Origin: Treponema sp. OMZ 838
GTDB lineage: Bacteria; Spirochaetota; Spirochaetia; Treponematales; Treponemataceae
DNA: 64,000 nt
Assembly: GCF_000775995.1 (NCBI RefSeq)
Contig: NZ_CP009227.1
Location: forward strand, 1,364,001-1,428,000
Direction of reading: 5' to 3'
The translations under genes were made by a program, and so were the position numbers. Positions 53,716-63,500 of the stretch are shown here, piece after piece (the stretch's first letter is position 1; each line of letters begins with the position of its first letter). The notes beneath the pieces were generated by a model. That model was given only the letters and a program-made list of their open reading frames with translations, did no database searches and was not told where the DNA came from.

Positions 53716-53772
53716 AAATATTCTGCGGGAATATCAAAAAAGACCTGATGCATTTACCTTGACTAAACTTAT
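53716..53772. repeat. Family B repeat, partial copy 3
   Basis: The phrases TTCTGCGGGAATAT (53719-53732) and CTGATGCATTTACCTTGAC match the right half of the copies at 7.5 and 15.5 kb. The left arm is missing. Confidence 0.55.
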
Positions 53773-53811
53773 TGCCATAATAGTTAAAAAGAATTACAAT
53801 CAGCAATTATT

Positions 53812-54618
53812 ATGGATACCCAGTCGGATATTGTAGCTAGGGAAAAGGATAATACCCTCGCTCGGCATGCTTTAGTAATGCAGATTGCGCTCTATGCCGG
53901 AGAGCTTCTTATTCGGAACGGAGCAGAGATGTACCGCGCCGAGGAAACGATTGTGCGGATAAGCGAAGCGGGAGGCATCCACGATATTACTCCGTTTGTT
54001 ACGCCCACCGTGCTGTTTATTGCAAACGGTGACGGCGAAAACGTACTCTATACAAAAAATATAAAAAAGCGGAGCAACAATATTGCTAAAATTACATTAG
54101 TGAGTGATTTTTCCCGTAATTTTGTGGAAGGCCGTATTGATATATCCGAAGCAATGGATTGCTTACGCAAAATAGATCAATACAAAGGTTATCCATACCG
54201 GTTTGTTCTCTTTGCGACCGGTATCGGATGCGGTCTTTTTGCGGTATTAGTAGGCGGAAAATTCGGAGACTTTGTTGCGGCGTTTTTTGCCTCATATATT
54301 GCCGTTTTTATCAGCGATAAAATAATGGCTCGTTCCCGTACCGTCTTTACCGGCAACTTTGTCGCAAGTATGTTCGTAGGGATTATTTCTATAATATCTT
54401 TCGAAATTAAATTAGTCGATAATCTCGATAATATCATCGTCGGTGCCGCACTCGCCCTTGTTCCCGGTGTTGCATTCACTGCAGGTATTAGAGACTTTAT
54501 TTCGGGAGACCTTATCTCCGGTATTGCGCGTATCGGAGAGGCGGTTCTGGTTGCCATTGCCATTGCTTTCGGTGTCGGCAGTATCCTCATGCTCTATTCA
54601 ATCTTAGGGGGACTGTGA
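53812..54618 (+). CDS. ThrE-type threonine/serine exporter, large subunit (DUF1212)
   Basis: The 268-residue protein has the N-terminal cytosolic domain of ThrE-like exporters (ALYAGELLIRNGAEMYRAEETI, a well-conserved motif at residues 26-48), followed by five hydrophobic helices from about residue 125. The segment LVPGVAFTAGIRDFISGDLISG near residue 220 is the family's loop. It overlaps the small-subunit gene by 4 bases (ATGTG region), and the two together make the ten-helix exporter that is a single chain in Corynebacterium. Export of excess Thr/Ser fits an amino-acid fermenter. The substrate is inferred from the family. Confidence 0.85.
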   Translation: MDTQSDIVAREKDNTLARHALVMQIALYAGELLIRNGAEMYRAEETIVRISEAGGIHDITPFVTPTVLFIANGDGENVLYTKNIKKRSNNIAKITLVSDFSRNFVEGRIDISEAMDCLRKIDQYKGYPYRFVLFATGIGCGLFAVLVGGKFGDFVAAFFASYIAVFISDKIMARSRTVFTGNFVASMFVGIISIISFEIKLVDNLDNIIVGAALALVPGVAFTAGIRDFISGDLISGIARIGEAVLVAIAIAFGVGSILMLYSILGGL

Positions 54619-55079
54619 TGCCGATCTATGCCCATACGATACTCTCCTTTGTCAGCTGTCTCGGCTTCGGTGTCTTGTTCAATGTTCAAAAGCGTACATT
54701 ACTGCTTGCCGCAGCAAACGGTGCAATCGGATGGACAATTTTGTTAGTACTCGATGTTCCTCAGGTCAGCTATATTTTTGCCAATCTCTTGTCTGCCATT
54801 ATAGTCGGTCTTCTTGCCGAAGTCTTTGCCGTAATCCAAAAAACCCCTGCAACTTCTTTTATCGTTATCGGTGTTATTCCGTTAGTTCCCGGTTTCCGCG
54901 TGTATCGGTCGATGCTTTTCTTTGTACGGGGAGAGCTTGATAAGGGAATTGCCGAAGGTGTCCATTCATGCTTTATGGCAGTTGCGATAGCAGTCGGTAT
55001 CATTCTTGCCACCTCAATTGTCCGCATGACTAGACAAGCCCATACGGACTATAAAAGAAAAAAATACAGAATAGACTAA
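54615..55079 (+). CDS. ThrE-type exporter, small subunit (DUF3815)
   Basis: The 154-residue membrane protein has four to five helices and the segment VIPLVPGFRVYRSMLFFVRGE near residue 92, which mirrors the loop of the partner subunit. Start (GTG or ATG at 54615-54618) overlaps the preceding stop; I keep the GTG at 54615 although the ATG at 54618 directly after is equally good. It ends a few bases before the promoter of the grd operon. Confidence 0.82.
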   Translation: MMPIYAHTILSFVSCLGFGVLFNVQKRTLLLAAANGAIGWTILLVLDVPQVSYIFANLLSAIIVGLLAEVFAVIQKTPATSFIVIGVIPLVPGFRVYRSMLFFVRGELDKGIAEGVHSCFMAVAIAVGIILATSIVRMTRQAHTDYKRKKYRID

Positions 55080-55080
55080 A

Positions 55081-55109
55081 TTGACAGCCTAGGTTAATTG
55101 CAATAAAAT
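55081..55109 (+). promoter_or_regulatory. Sigma-70 promoter for grdE-grdB
   Basis: TTGACA (55081-55086), 17 bases, then TAAAAT (55104-55109). It starts 1 base after the exporter stop codon and leaves a leader of about 50 bases before grdE. Confidence 0.7.
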
Positions 55110-55165
55110 ATCCCTGTATACTTAGGGGATAGTCCGCCCCTTGCAAAAAAGTATAGGAGGTCGAT

Positions 55166-56455
55166 ATGAAGCTTGAACTGGGAATTATCCCTATTCATGA
55201 GATGAGGTTTTCCGGTAAAACTGCTATCAAGGGAACTTGTCTTGAAATAAACAAAGATGAACTGATTTCGCTTATTAAAGAGGATCCGCTTATCACTGAT
55301 GTTTCACTGACAATTACCAAACCGGGTGATAAAACCCGTATTATTTCCGTTAAAGATGTTATTGAACCCCGCTGTAAAATCGAAGGCAGCGGTGTTTGTT
55401 TTCCCGGATTCTTTACCGGTGAGGAAGACACGGTCGGATCGGGCAAAACTGCCGTGCTTCGCGGTGCAGCGGTTGTAACAACCGGTACCGTTGTCGGGTT
55501 CCAAGAAGGAATTATCGATATGAGCGGCCCCGGCGCCGACTATACGCCGTTTTCACGCACGGTTAACCTTGTGGTAAAAGGTACCGTGAAAGATGATACT
55601 ACCCGTGCGGTTAAAGAAAAATCGCTGCGCTTGATGGGGCTTAAAGCTGCCCGCTATTTGGGTAATGCCGCAAAGTCCGTTGCTCCGGCAGAAACCGAAG
55701 TGTACGAAACCTTAAACCCGATTGAACAAGCTAAGCAATATCCCAATCTGCCGAAGGTTGGCTATGTCTATGCGCTCCAGAGTCAGGGATTGCTGCATGA
55801 CACCTACTACTATGGTATCGACGTTAAGCAGATTGTTCCGACCATTATGTATCCCACTGAGGCAATGGACGGCGCAGTCGTGAGCGGTAACTGCGTTTCC
55901 GCCTGCGATAAAAACCCCACGTATGTACATCAGAACAGCCCTGTTATCCACGAACTGTATAAGCGGCACGGAAAGGATTACAACTTTATCGGCGTCATCG
56001 TAACCAACGAGAACGTAACGCTTGCCGATAAAGAGCGCTCCTCTTCTTTAACCGCACGGCTTGCGGAACAGCTCGGCCTTGATGCGGTGATTATCTCCGA
56101 AGAAGGTTTCGGTAACCCCGATGCCGACTTGATGATGAACTGCCGCAAGATTGCCGCAAAGGGCATTAAAACCGTATTGCTGACCGACGAATACGCGGGG
56201 CAGGACGGCGCGAGCCAGTCGCTTGCGGATGCTCATCCTTCTGCGGATGCCGTGGTGTCGAACGGGAATGCCAATCAGGTTATCAAACTGCCTAAGATGG
56301 ACTTGGTTATCGGCGATCCCCAACAGGCCAACGTTATTGCAGGGGCATGGGAAGGCAGTTTACACGAGGACGGCAGTATCGAAGCGGAATTACAGGTTAT
56401 TACCGGCGCAACCAACGAGCTGGGCTTCTGGAATTTATCCGCATGCGGATTATAA
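55166..56455 (+). CDS. grdE: Glycine reductase component B, subunits alpha/beta (GrdE)
   Basis: The 429-residue proprotein is the pyruvoyl-bearing part of substrate-binding component B, which forms a Schiff base with glycine. The cleavage region VVSGNCVSACDKNPTY is present with Cys243 as the expected pyruvoyl precursor and Cys247 next to it; processing yields two subunits. GFWNLSACGL closes the chain. AGGAGG precedes the ATG. It lies 10 bases upstream of grdB. GrdA, GrdC and GrdD are not in the window. The pathway reduces glycine to acetyl phosphate, giving ATP. Confidence 0.95.
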   Translation: MKLELGIIPIHEMRFSGKTAIKGTCLEINKDELISLIKEDPLITDVSLTITKPGDKTRIISVKDVIEPRCKIEGSGVCFPGFFTGEEDTVGSGKTAVLRGAAVVTTGTVVGFQEGIIDMSGPGADYTPFSRTVNLVVKGTVKDDTTRAVKEKSLRLMGLKAARYLGNAAKSVAPAETEVYETLNPIEQAKQYPNLPKVGYVYALQSQGLLHDTYYYGIDVKQIVPTIMYPTEAMDGAVVSGNCVSACDKNPTYVHQNSPVIHELYKRHGKDYNFIGVIVTNENVTLADKERSSSLTARLAEQLGLDAVIISEEGFGNPDADLMMNCRKIAAKGIKTVLLTDEYAGQDGASQSLADAHPSADAVVSNGNANQVIKLPKMDLVIGDPQQANVIAGAWEGSLHEDGSIEAELQVITGATNELGFWNLSACGL

Positions 56456-56465
56456 GAGGTAAACA

Positions 56466-57755
56466 ATGAAAAAGATTGTACATTATATCAACCAATTCTT
56501 TGCCGGAAAGGGCGGCGAAGATGTTGCCGATTACAAAATTGAAGTAATCGACGGAAATGCCGGCCCCGGTATGGGGATTCAGGCTGCACTCGGCGACGGA
56601 GGAAAAATCGTTAAGACGATTATCTGCGGTGATAACTATTTTAACGACCACACCGACGAGTGTATGGCATTTATCCAAGATGTTTTAAAGAAAAACGAAG
56701 CGGATTTGCTGATTGCCGGCCCCGGTTTTAACGCCGGCCGTTACGGTATGGCATGCGGCGGCGCTGCAAAAGCTGCTGCTGCCCTCGGCATTCCTGCTGT
56801 CTCCGGTTTGTACGAAGAAAACCCCGGTTACGACGTGTTCAAAGCCTTTATGTATACGGTAAAGACCAAGAACTCCGCTGCCGATATGCGCCATGCGGTA
56901 CCTGCAATTGCCGCTGTTGCAAAAAAAGTATTAAACGGCGAAGCAATTGACCTTGCAGTCGACGGTTTACTGCCGCGCGGTATCCGCCAAAACTACTTTG
57001 CAAAAGAACGCGGTGCAAAACGCGCCGTCGATATGCTCGTGCAGAAACTCAAGGGCGAAGCATTCGTTACTGAATATCCGATGCCGGTGTTCGACCGCGT
57101 ACCGCCGCATGCGCCTATCACCGATATTTCCAAAGCGGTTATCGCATTGGTTACTTCAGGCGGTGTGGTGCCGAAAGGAAACCCCGATCACATCGAAGCC
57201 TCTTCCGCTTCTCATTATGGGGAATACTCCATTGCGGGGCTTGCAGAGCTGACCTCCGAAAACAGCGAAACGGCGCACGGCGGTTACGACCCCACCTATT
57301 GTAATGCCAACCCCAACCGCGTTTTGCCGGTCGATGTACTGCGCGATATGGAACGCGAACATAAAATCGGAAAGCTGCACGAGCTGTATTACACGACGGT
57401 CGGTAACGGCACCAGCGTTGCGAATGCAAAGCGTTTCGCTTCCGAAATTGCCGGAAAGCTTGTAAACGCCGGAGTGCAGGCGGTTATTCTTACCTCCACG
57501 TGAGGCACCTGTACTCGTTGCGGTGCAACGATGGTCAAAGAAATTGAAAAAGTTTTACCGGTTGTGCATATTGCGACCGTAGTCCCGATTTCAAAAACAG
57601 TAGGAGCGAACAGAATTGTACCGGCGGTAGCAATTCCTCACCCGCTCGGAAACCCGACGATGAACGCAAAGGACGAAAAAGAATTACGCCGCGCGCTTGT
57701 CGAAAAAGCCTTAAAAGCCTTACAAACACCCATCACGGAACAAACTGTTTTCTAA
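56466..57755 (+). CDS. grdB: Glycine reductase component B gamma subunit, selenoprotein GrdB
   Basis: The frame has an in-frame TGA at 57501-57503 and continues without a break to a TAA at 57755. Read as selenocysteine (residue 346), it gives ILTST-U-GTCTRCGATMVKEIEK, the UxxCxxC site of GrdB that takes the amine-bearing carbon as a selenoether. The part after the TGA is colinear with GrdB to the end (IPHPLGNP). Total length about 429 residues is right for GrdB. A hairpin just after the TGA fits a bacterial SECIS. Gene callers that treat TGA as stop would report a 345-residue fragment plus a false downstream gene. It follows grdE in one operon. Confidence 0.95.
57501..57530 (+). promoter_or_regulatory. 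Selenocysteine insertion element (bacterial SECIS) of grdB
   Basis: TGA is followed after 1 base by GCACC, a loop and GGTGC (57505-57509 / 57522-57526), a short stem at the expected distance for SelB recognition. Confidence 0.7.
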
Positions 57756-57813
57756 ACGACCGGCTAACGGTTCCGGCCGTTAGCTGATAGTCAAAACAAG
57801 CTGTTCTTGTGTG

Positions 57814-57852
57814 AACGCCCTCTAAAACACATCGTCTTAGAGGGCGTTTTTA
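57814..57852 (+). terminator. Terminator after grdB
   Basis: Perfect 12-base arms AACGCCCTCTAA / TTAGAGGGCGTT with an 11-base loop, followed by TTTTAT. A second 8-bp hairpin (57763-57784) precedes it. Confidence 0.85.
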
Positions 57853-57865
57853 TAATGTAATGCTG

Positions 57866-58735
57866 TTACCGGTAGCTTTCATTTACTGCAGCAAGCGCGG
57901 GGAGCAGGTTATCGGTAAAAAAACGGTCTTCAATCGGAAGGTGGGCTGCGGTTCTGCCTAAATACACATCTTTACGGTTCTTACCGTGGAAGTCGCTGCC
58001 GGCGGTAACAATCAATCCGAGTTCTTCCGCTAATGCTTGCAGCCGGACGCATTCCCCATAACGTGCTCCCGAATGCCATGCTTCAAGGCCTACTAAGCCT
58101 TGCTCCTTGAATTGAGCAATCGTTTCGGGCAGTTTTCCCCACGAAAGATAGAGCGACATCGGATGAGCCAAAACGGGAACTCCGCGAGCGGCTTTAATAG
58201 CTTCTATCGCTTCCGCAAGCGGTAAACATTCCTTTTCAATATAAAACGGCCGTCCTTTGGCTAGGTATTTAAGAAAGGCGTCTTGAATGGATTTTGCCTT
58301 TTTTTCCTGTACAAGATACTTTGCAAAATGAGGCCGTCCGATTACCGCTCCACCGGCGAGTTGGGCAAGCTTTTCTTCATCGATTACAATTCCCGCCTCA
58401 TTGAATTTTTCTATTATCTTACGGTTCCGTTCCAGCCGCTTTGCCTGAGCATACTGCATAAGACTGCACAGAGTTTTATTTTCAATATCGATTCCAAGCC
58501 CGAGTAGATGCAGCTCCCCCGGTTGCCATTCAACGCTGATTTCTATTCCCGGTAAAACACGGATGCCGAGAGTCTCTCCTGCCTGCTGAGCCTCCGCAAC
58601 CCCTGCTACCGTGTCGTGGTCGGTAAGGGCAAACAACGAAAGACCGGCTTTATGGGCTTCCGCTGCCAGTTCCGCCGGCGAAAAAGTGCCGTCGGAAGCA
58701 GTGGAGTGAGTATGCAAATCTACCATAGCAATCAT
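57866..58735 (-). CDS. PHP-domain phosphoesterase (TrpH/RNase AM-like)
   Basis: The 289-residue protein is a stand-alone PHP domain with the metal-binding motifs VDLHTHSTASDG (near residue 5), LTDHDT (37), GIEISVE (63), an HLLGLG segment and AHPMSL near residue 193, then TAGSDFHG near 252. Members act on 3',5'-nucleoside bisphosphates or trim RNA 5' ends. The ATG at 58735 is used; an ATG three codons inside is equally possible because neither has a ribosome binding site. It is convergent with grdB and divergent from the cNMP-binding genes. Confidence 0.88.
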   Translation of the reverse strand: MIAMVDLHTHSTASDGTFSPAELAAEAHKAGLSLFALTDHDTVAGVAEAQQAGETLGIRVLPGIEISVEWQPGELHLLGLGIDIENKTLCSLMQYAQAKRLERNRKIIEKFNEAGIVIDEEKLAQLAGGAVIGRPHFAKYLVQEKKAKSIQDAFLKYLAKGRPFYIEKECLPLAEAIEAIKAARGVPVLAHPMSLYLSWGKLPETIAQFKEQGLVGLEAWHSGARYGECVRLQALAEELGLIVTAGSDFHGKNRKDVYLGRTAAHLPIEDRFFTDNLLPALAAVNESYR

Positions 58736-58783
58736 TATAGCAAAAAGATGTATAATGCACTAGGTTTTTTCCGCAAGGTATGA

Positions 58784-58789
58784 TATAAT
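58784..58789 (+). promoter_or_regulatory. -10 box upstream of the cNMP-binding genes
   Basis: A perfect TATAAT lies 62 bases before the start codon at 58851; no good -35 box is seen. Confidence 0.35.
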
Positions 58790-58850
58790 CCTTACAGATA
58801 GTTCTTACCGTTAATTAGAGTTGAGAACTGCGTGTGGTACGGAGGACAAA

Positions 58851-59861
58851 ATGCCAAAGGCTGTTCAATACAGCGCAAATTCAGTAATTTATTTTTCAGG
58901 CGATTTTGATGCTCGAGTATTTTTGCTGCATAGCGGACATATTGCACTTAATTCGCTTGATATTGAAACCGGCGCGCAGGTAACGGAATATATTAAAACC
59001 GGTGAGTTTTTTGGGGTGAAGTCCGCACTTGGGAATTATCCGCGGGAAGAAAGCGCAATGGTTTTAACCGATTCGCTCGTATATACTTTCTCGGTTGCCG
59101 AATTTGAGAGTTTTGCTCAAACCAATACGCGTATTATTCTTCAAATGTTGAAAGTTTTTTCCAGACAACTGAGAAATATTCATCATCAGCTTGAATCGTT
59201 GATGGATAGTAAACAGCAGACAAATAACGAAGACGGTTTATTCACGGTTGCAACGGCTTTTTATAAGTCACAGCATTATCAGGCGGCTGCCCAAGTAGCA
59301 GCGCGCTATCGGGCGCTTTATCCGTCCGGTAAGCATTTGGCTGCTATCGGGCCGATTATTGCAAATTCGACACAGATGGCAGGACGCAGCTTCGGGGAAG
59401 CGCGGCAAGCAGGTAGTGTTAATGCCGTGCCCGGCGGCGGCGGTGCTGCTGCTGCTCAGCCTGAACAGAACAATGATGCCTCCATAGAATTGACGTTCCA
59501 GCTTGCTGAAGATTTGGCAAAGCAGCAAAAGTGGGCCGATGCGTATAAGCAGTACCATACGATTATCGAGTTAAAACAAGGTGCAAATGTTGAAGCATCC
59601 TATTTAGGGGCAGCCCGCTGTTTATATAAACAAGCGGAATATGTCCGGTGTATTCAATTGGGTACCGGTTTTATCACTCAATTCCCTAAATCTTTAAAAC
59701 TTGCAGAAATTCTGATGTTCCTCGGTCTCTGTTATCAAGGTATGGATCGCCCCGATAAGGCGTTGCCGTTCTATGATAAAGCTTTAACGATGGCAGGTCC
59801 GCTGCTGGTGCCTAAGATTAAAGAATTGCAGGCTACATGCGAAGGAGCTATTCATGCCTGA
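58851..59861 (+). CDS. Cyclic-nucleotide-binding-domain protein with TPR-like tail
   Basis: The 336-residue protein has an N-terminal cNMP-binding-type beta roll (residues 5-115, GEFFGVKSALGNYPREESAMV) but the phosphate-binding arginine context PRSA of true cAMP sites is changed, so ligand binding is uncertain. A Gly/Ala-rich linker near residues 195-210 separates it from a helical TPR-like repeat region (about 215-330) of the YfgM/tol-pal type. The ATG at 58851 follows GGAGGACAAA. It has no DNA-binding domain, so it is likely a scaffold. It overlaps the next gene by 8 bases. Confidence 0.85.
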   Translation: MPKAVQYSANSVIYFSGDFDARVFLLHSGHIALNSLDIETGAQVTEYIKTGEFFGVKSALGNYPREESAMVLTDSLVYTFSVAEFESFAQTNTRIILQMLKVFSRQLRNIHHQLESLMDSKQQTNNEDGLFTVATAFYKSQHYQAAAQVAARYRALYPSGKHLAAIGPIIANSTQMAGRSFGEARQAGSVNAVPGGGGAAAAQPEQNNDASIELTFQLAEDLAKQQKWADAYKQYHTIIELKQGANVEASYLGAARCLYKQAEYVRCIQLGTGFITQFPKSLKLAEILMFLGLCYQGMDRPDKALPFYDKALTMAGPLLVPKIKELQATCEGAIHA

Positions 59862-60507
59862 TTTATTTGCCTCGTTTGCCCGTTTTGCAAAAAAATTCCC
59901 CAAAGGATCGGTTATTTTTTCCGAATTTGAACCCGGGGCATCTTTTTATTTAATTCAATCGGGACGTGTTCAGCTGATTAAGATTATCAACGGAGCAGAA
60001 AAAAATCTTGATATTTTACAACAGGGGGAAATCTTCGGCGAGATGGCCGTTTTGGATAATTCTCCCCGTTCCGCTTCTGCAATCGCGTATGACGATGTTG
60101 TTGCGCTCGAGTTTAATAAAGAAAACTTTGAAATTCTTTTAACCGGCAATCCCGCTATTGCAATGCGTCTGTTAAAGACCTTTGTAAAGCGTATTTACGT
60201 GCAAAAGCGGCGGTTTATGATTTTGACGATACAAGATAATGTTGCCCGTATCGGCGACGTATTCTTGATGCTTGATGAAACCCAGCCCGATCTTGACCGT
60301 TCTACCCAGATGCGCACCTTTATCATTACGCCCGAAGAAGTTGCCCGATGGGCAGGTCTTTCGGCGGAGGCAACCGGCGATGCGTTGCGGAAATTCGCCG
60401 ATCAGGGGCGGTTAGAGGTATACGGCGACCGCATTATCGTAAAAAATATTGTTGACCTTGCCCGTTTCGTAACGACCCGCCGTACAAAAGACAATTTCTT
60501 CGGCTAA
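59854..60507 (+). CDS. Crp/Fnr-family transcriptional regulator
   Basis: The 217-residue protein has a cNMP-binding domain with FGEMAVLDNSPRSASAIA near residues 66-83, containing the Glu, Arg and Ser that hold the cyclic phosphate, a long dimer helix and a C-terminal winged helix (ITPEEVARWAGLSAEATGDALRKF) from about residue 150. It is thus a probable cAMP-responsive regulator. No iron-sulfur cysteines are present. It overlaps the preceding cNMP-binding gene, and a membrane cyclase is encoded 46 kb upstream, so both ends of a signalling circuit occur in the window. The recognition sequence is not known. Confidence 0.92.
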   Translation: MPDLFASFARFAKKFPKGSVIFSEFEPGASFYLIQSGRVQLIKIINGAEKNLDILQQGEIFGEMAVLDNSPRSASAIAYDDVVALEFNKENFEILLTGNPAIAMRLLKTFVKRIYVQKRRFMILTIQDNVARIGDVFLMLDETQPDLDRSTQMRTFIITPEEVARWAGLSAEATGDALRKFADQGRLEVYGDRIIVKNIVDLARFVTTRRTKDNFFG

Positions 60508-60574
60508 ATCAACAATCCCGGCGTACACTGCCGAGGAACGGCGGGTATGCAACCCTCTGCACGAATTATTGGTG

Positions 60575-63500
60575 ATGAAAGAACATACATTACAAGACAG
60601 TATCCGCTCATGGAAAACCATGCAAGACGCTTTTTCCTCTTTGAGGGAAGGGCGTTTCCCGTATCATATACACGGCCTTTCAGGCGGTATATTCGCTTTT
60701 TTTCTTGCCGAATATGTCCGGCATTTTAACGCTCATCTCTGTATCGTTGTACCGACGGAAAAAGAAATAGAAGAACTGCGCGCAGACCTCGATATTGCAG
60801 GGCTACAGGCTCAGGTTTTGCCGTGGTGGGGCAATATGGCATACCGGCCGGTACAAAATTCTGCACCGGTTTTTGCGGAACGCGCTCAAATATTAGCGGA
60901 ACTCTGTACAGGGGCGCCCGTATCCGGTGCGGCGGTCTCCCGAGAGGCAGCAAACACGGTAACGGTTATGACCCAACGGGCATTTTTAACGCCGGTTCCG
61001 CCGCCCGACTACCTTAAAACACTCACCTGTACTCTCTATAAAGGTAAGGAAATCGATACGGAGAAAATAGCCTCGCTGTTGGTGCAATGGGGCTATACGC
61101 GGGTGCCGCGGGTAAGTGTCCGGGGCGAGTTTGCGCTTCGAGGCGAGGTACTCGATGTCTGCGCCGCTGCTAACAAAGGCTCGCAGCATACCGCCTACCG
61201 TATCCAATTCGACTTTACTACTATCGAAAAGATAAAGTCCTTCGATATGCACACGCAGGCCTCGGTTGAAGAATTTGACAGCCTGACGCTCTATCCGATG
61301 AAAGAAGTTATCTGGGATGATGAGCGGATCGCCGCGTTCGAACGGAATGTGCATAATATGCCCGAATTTACCGCCGAAGGTACGGAAAAGCTGATTGCGC
61401 ACTTAAAAGAACACCGTGCCTTTGACGGTGAAGAGCTTTTTTATCCGCTCTGTTTTGAAAAACCTGCAAGCGTCCTTGATTATCTTGAGTATTTGCATGG
61501 CGGCGCTGCGAAACCTGCGGTTCTTCTGTATATGGACTACGACCGGCAGCGGAACGCGGTGGAAGCTCTGGAGCGGGAATACCACGGCTTATATAATAAA
61601 ATCACCCGCGCAATCGATGACGACATCAAGCATAATCTTTTGATTACCGAATATCCCATGCCGCAGCGCCTTTTGCTGCCCTTTGCGGAGTTGACCGAAA
61701 GCTATCCGCAGAGCCTTTTCCTCCGAACGCTGAAAGAATCGGATGAAACCGGAGCGTCGATTGTGTTTAACTGCGACCCGCCGCGCAGTTTCTTCGGCAA
61801 TATCGTGTATCTAAAAGAAGAATTAACGCATTTGCAGCAGGAAGGCTGGCGTATTTTTGTGTTTGCGGAAAGCGATGCGCAGGCGCTCCGTATCGGTGAA
61901 TTGCTCAAGGATATTAAAGCCACCGTGCTGCCGCTCACACTTTCTTCCGGCTTCGGTATCCCCGAGCTTAAAATACTCGTTATTCAAGAAAATGAGATTT
62001 TCGGCAGGCGGCGGCGTATCCCGAAATCGGTTAAGCAGGTTAAAAGCTCCGTTATCGATACATTTGTGGAACTCAATCCCGGCGACTATGTTGTCCACGT
62101 CAACTACGGTATCGGGCAGTTTAAGGGGATTGAGCGCGTTAAAACGCTGGGGCATGAGCGCGACTATATCAACCTGCTGTACGCGCAGGATGAAACGGTG
62201 TTTATCCCGATCGAGCAGGCGAACCTCGTGCAGCGATATATCGGCAATGAAGGCGAAGCGCCGCGGCTGGATATCATCGGGTCTAAGGCGTGGGAAAACC
62301 GGAAAAACAAGGTCAAAAAGTCGGTTGAAGATATTGCCGATAAGCTCATCGACCTGTATTCCCGCCGTAAAGCCGCCGCCGGTTTTGCCTTTGCGAAAGA
62401 CAACGAATGGCAAACCGCTTTTGAAGCCGCCTTCCCGTATGAGGAAACGGAAGATCAGCTCACCTGTATTGCCGATGTAAAGGCCGATATGGAAAAACCG
62501 ATACCGATGGATCGGCTCATCTGCGGCGACGTCGGTTACGGTAAGACGGAAATTGCGATGCGGGCGGCATTTAAGGCGGTGATGAGCGGAAAGCAGGCTG
62601 CCTTTTTAGCTCCGACCACCATTCTCGCGGAGCAGCACTTTGATACCTTTCAAGAACGCTTTCAAAAATTTCCGGTAAAACTTGCACGGCTGTCTCGTTT
62701 CGTTTCAAAGGCTGAACAGAAAAAAGTGCTGACTCAGCTGAAAAACGGCGAGCTTGATATCGTTATCGGCACACACCGCGTTATCCAGAAAGACGTGCAG
62801 TTTAAAGATTTAGGCCTGATGATTGTTGACGAGGAACAGCGGTTCGGGGTTAAAGACAAGGAACGGCTCAAACAGATGAAGACGAATATCGACTGCCTTT
62901 GTTTGAGTGCGACACCCATCCCGCGTACCCTGCATATCAGCCTGCTAAAAATCCGCGACATGAGCCTTTTAACCACGCCGCCGCAAAACCGCCGTCCGGT
63001 AGAAACCGTTATTTCTCCGTTTGACCCTGAAAAAATTGCGCAGGCGATCCGTTTTGAAGTTGACCGCGGCGGGCAGGTGTTCTATCTGCATAACCGCGTA
63101 GAAAGCCTCGAAGAAACACGGTATAAGATTCAGCAGCTCATCCCCGAAGTGCTTATCGACATTGCCCACGGGCAGATGAGCGCAACCGAACTTGAAGATA
63201 TTTTCCGCCGCTTCAACATGGGCGGTTTTCATGTCCTCATTGCTACTACTATCATCGAAAATGGTATCGACATCCCCAATGCGAATACCATCATCATCGA
63301 CCGTGCCGATATGTACGGCGTTTCACAACTGTACCAACTGCGCGGCCGCGTCGGACGTTCCGACAGAAAGGCCTATGCGTACCTCCTCTATCCCGAAAAC
63401 AAGGCGTTGTCGGAGGTTGCGATGAAGCGGCTGCAGGTTATCTCCGATTTTACGGAACTCGGCTCCGGCTTTAAAATTGCGATGAAGGATATGGAAATCC

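Noticed and set aside
57531-57755. Separate 74-residue gene after a 345-residue GrdB
   Set aside because: It is the C-terminal part of GrdB after the selenocysteine TGA; the frame is continuous and the active-site cysteines lie at the join.
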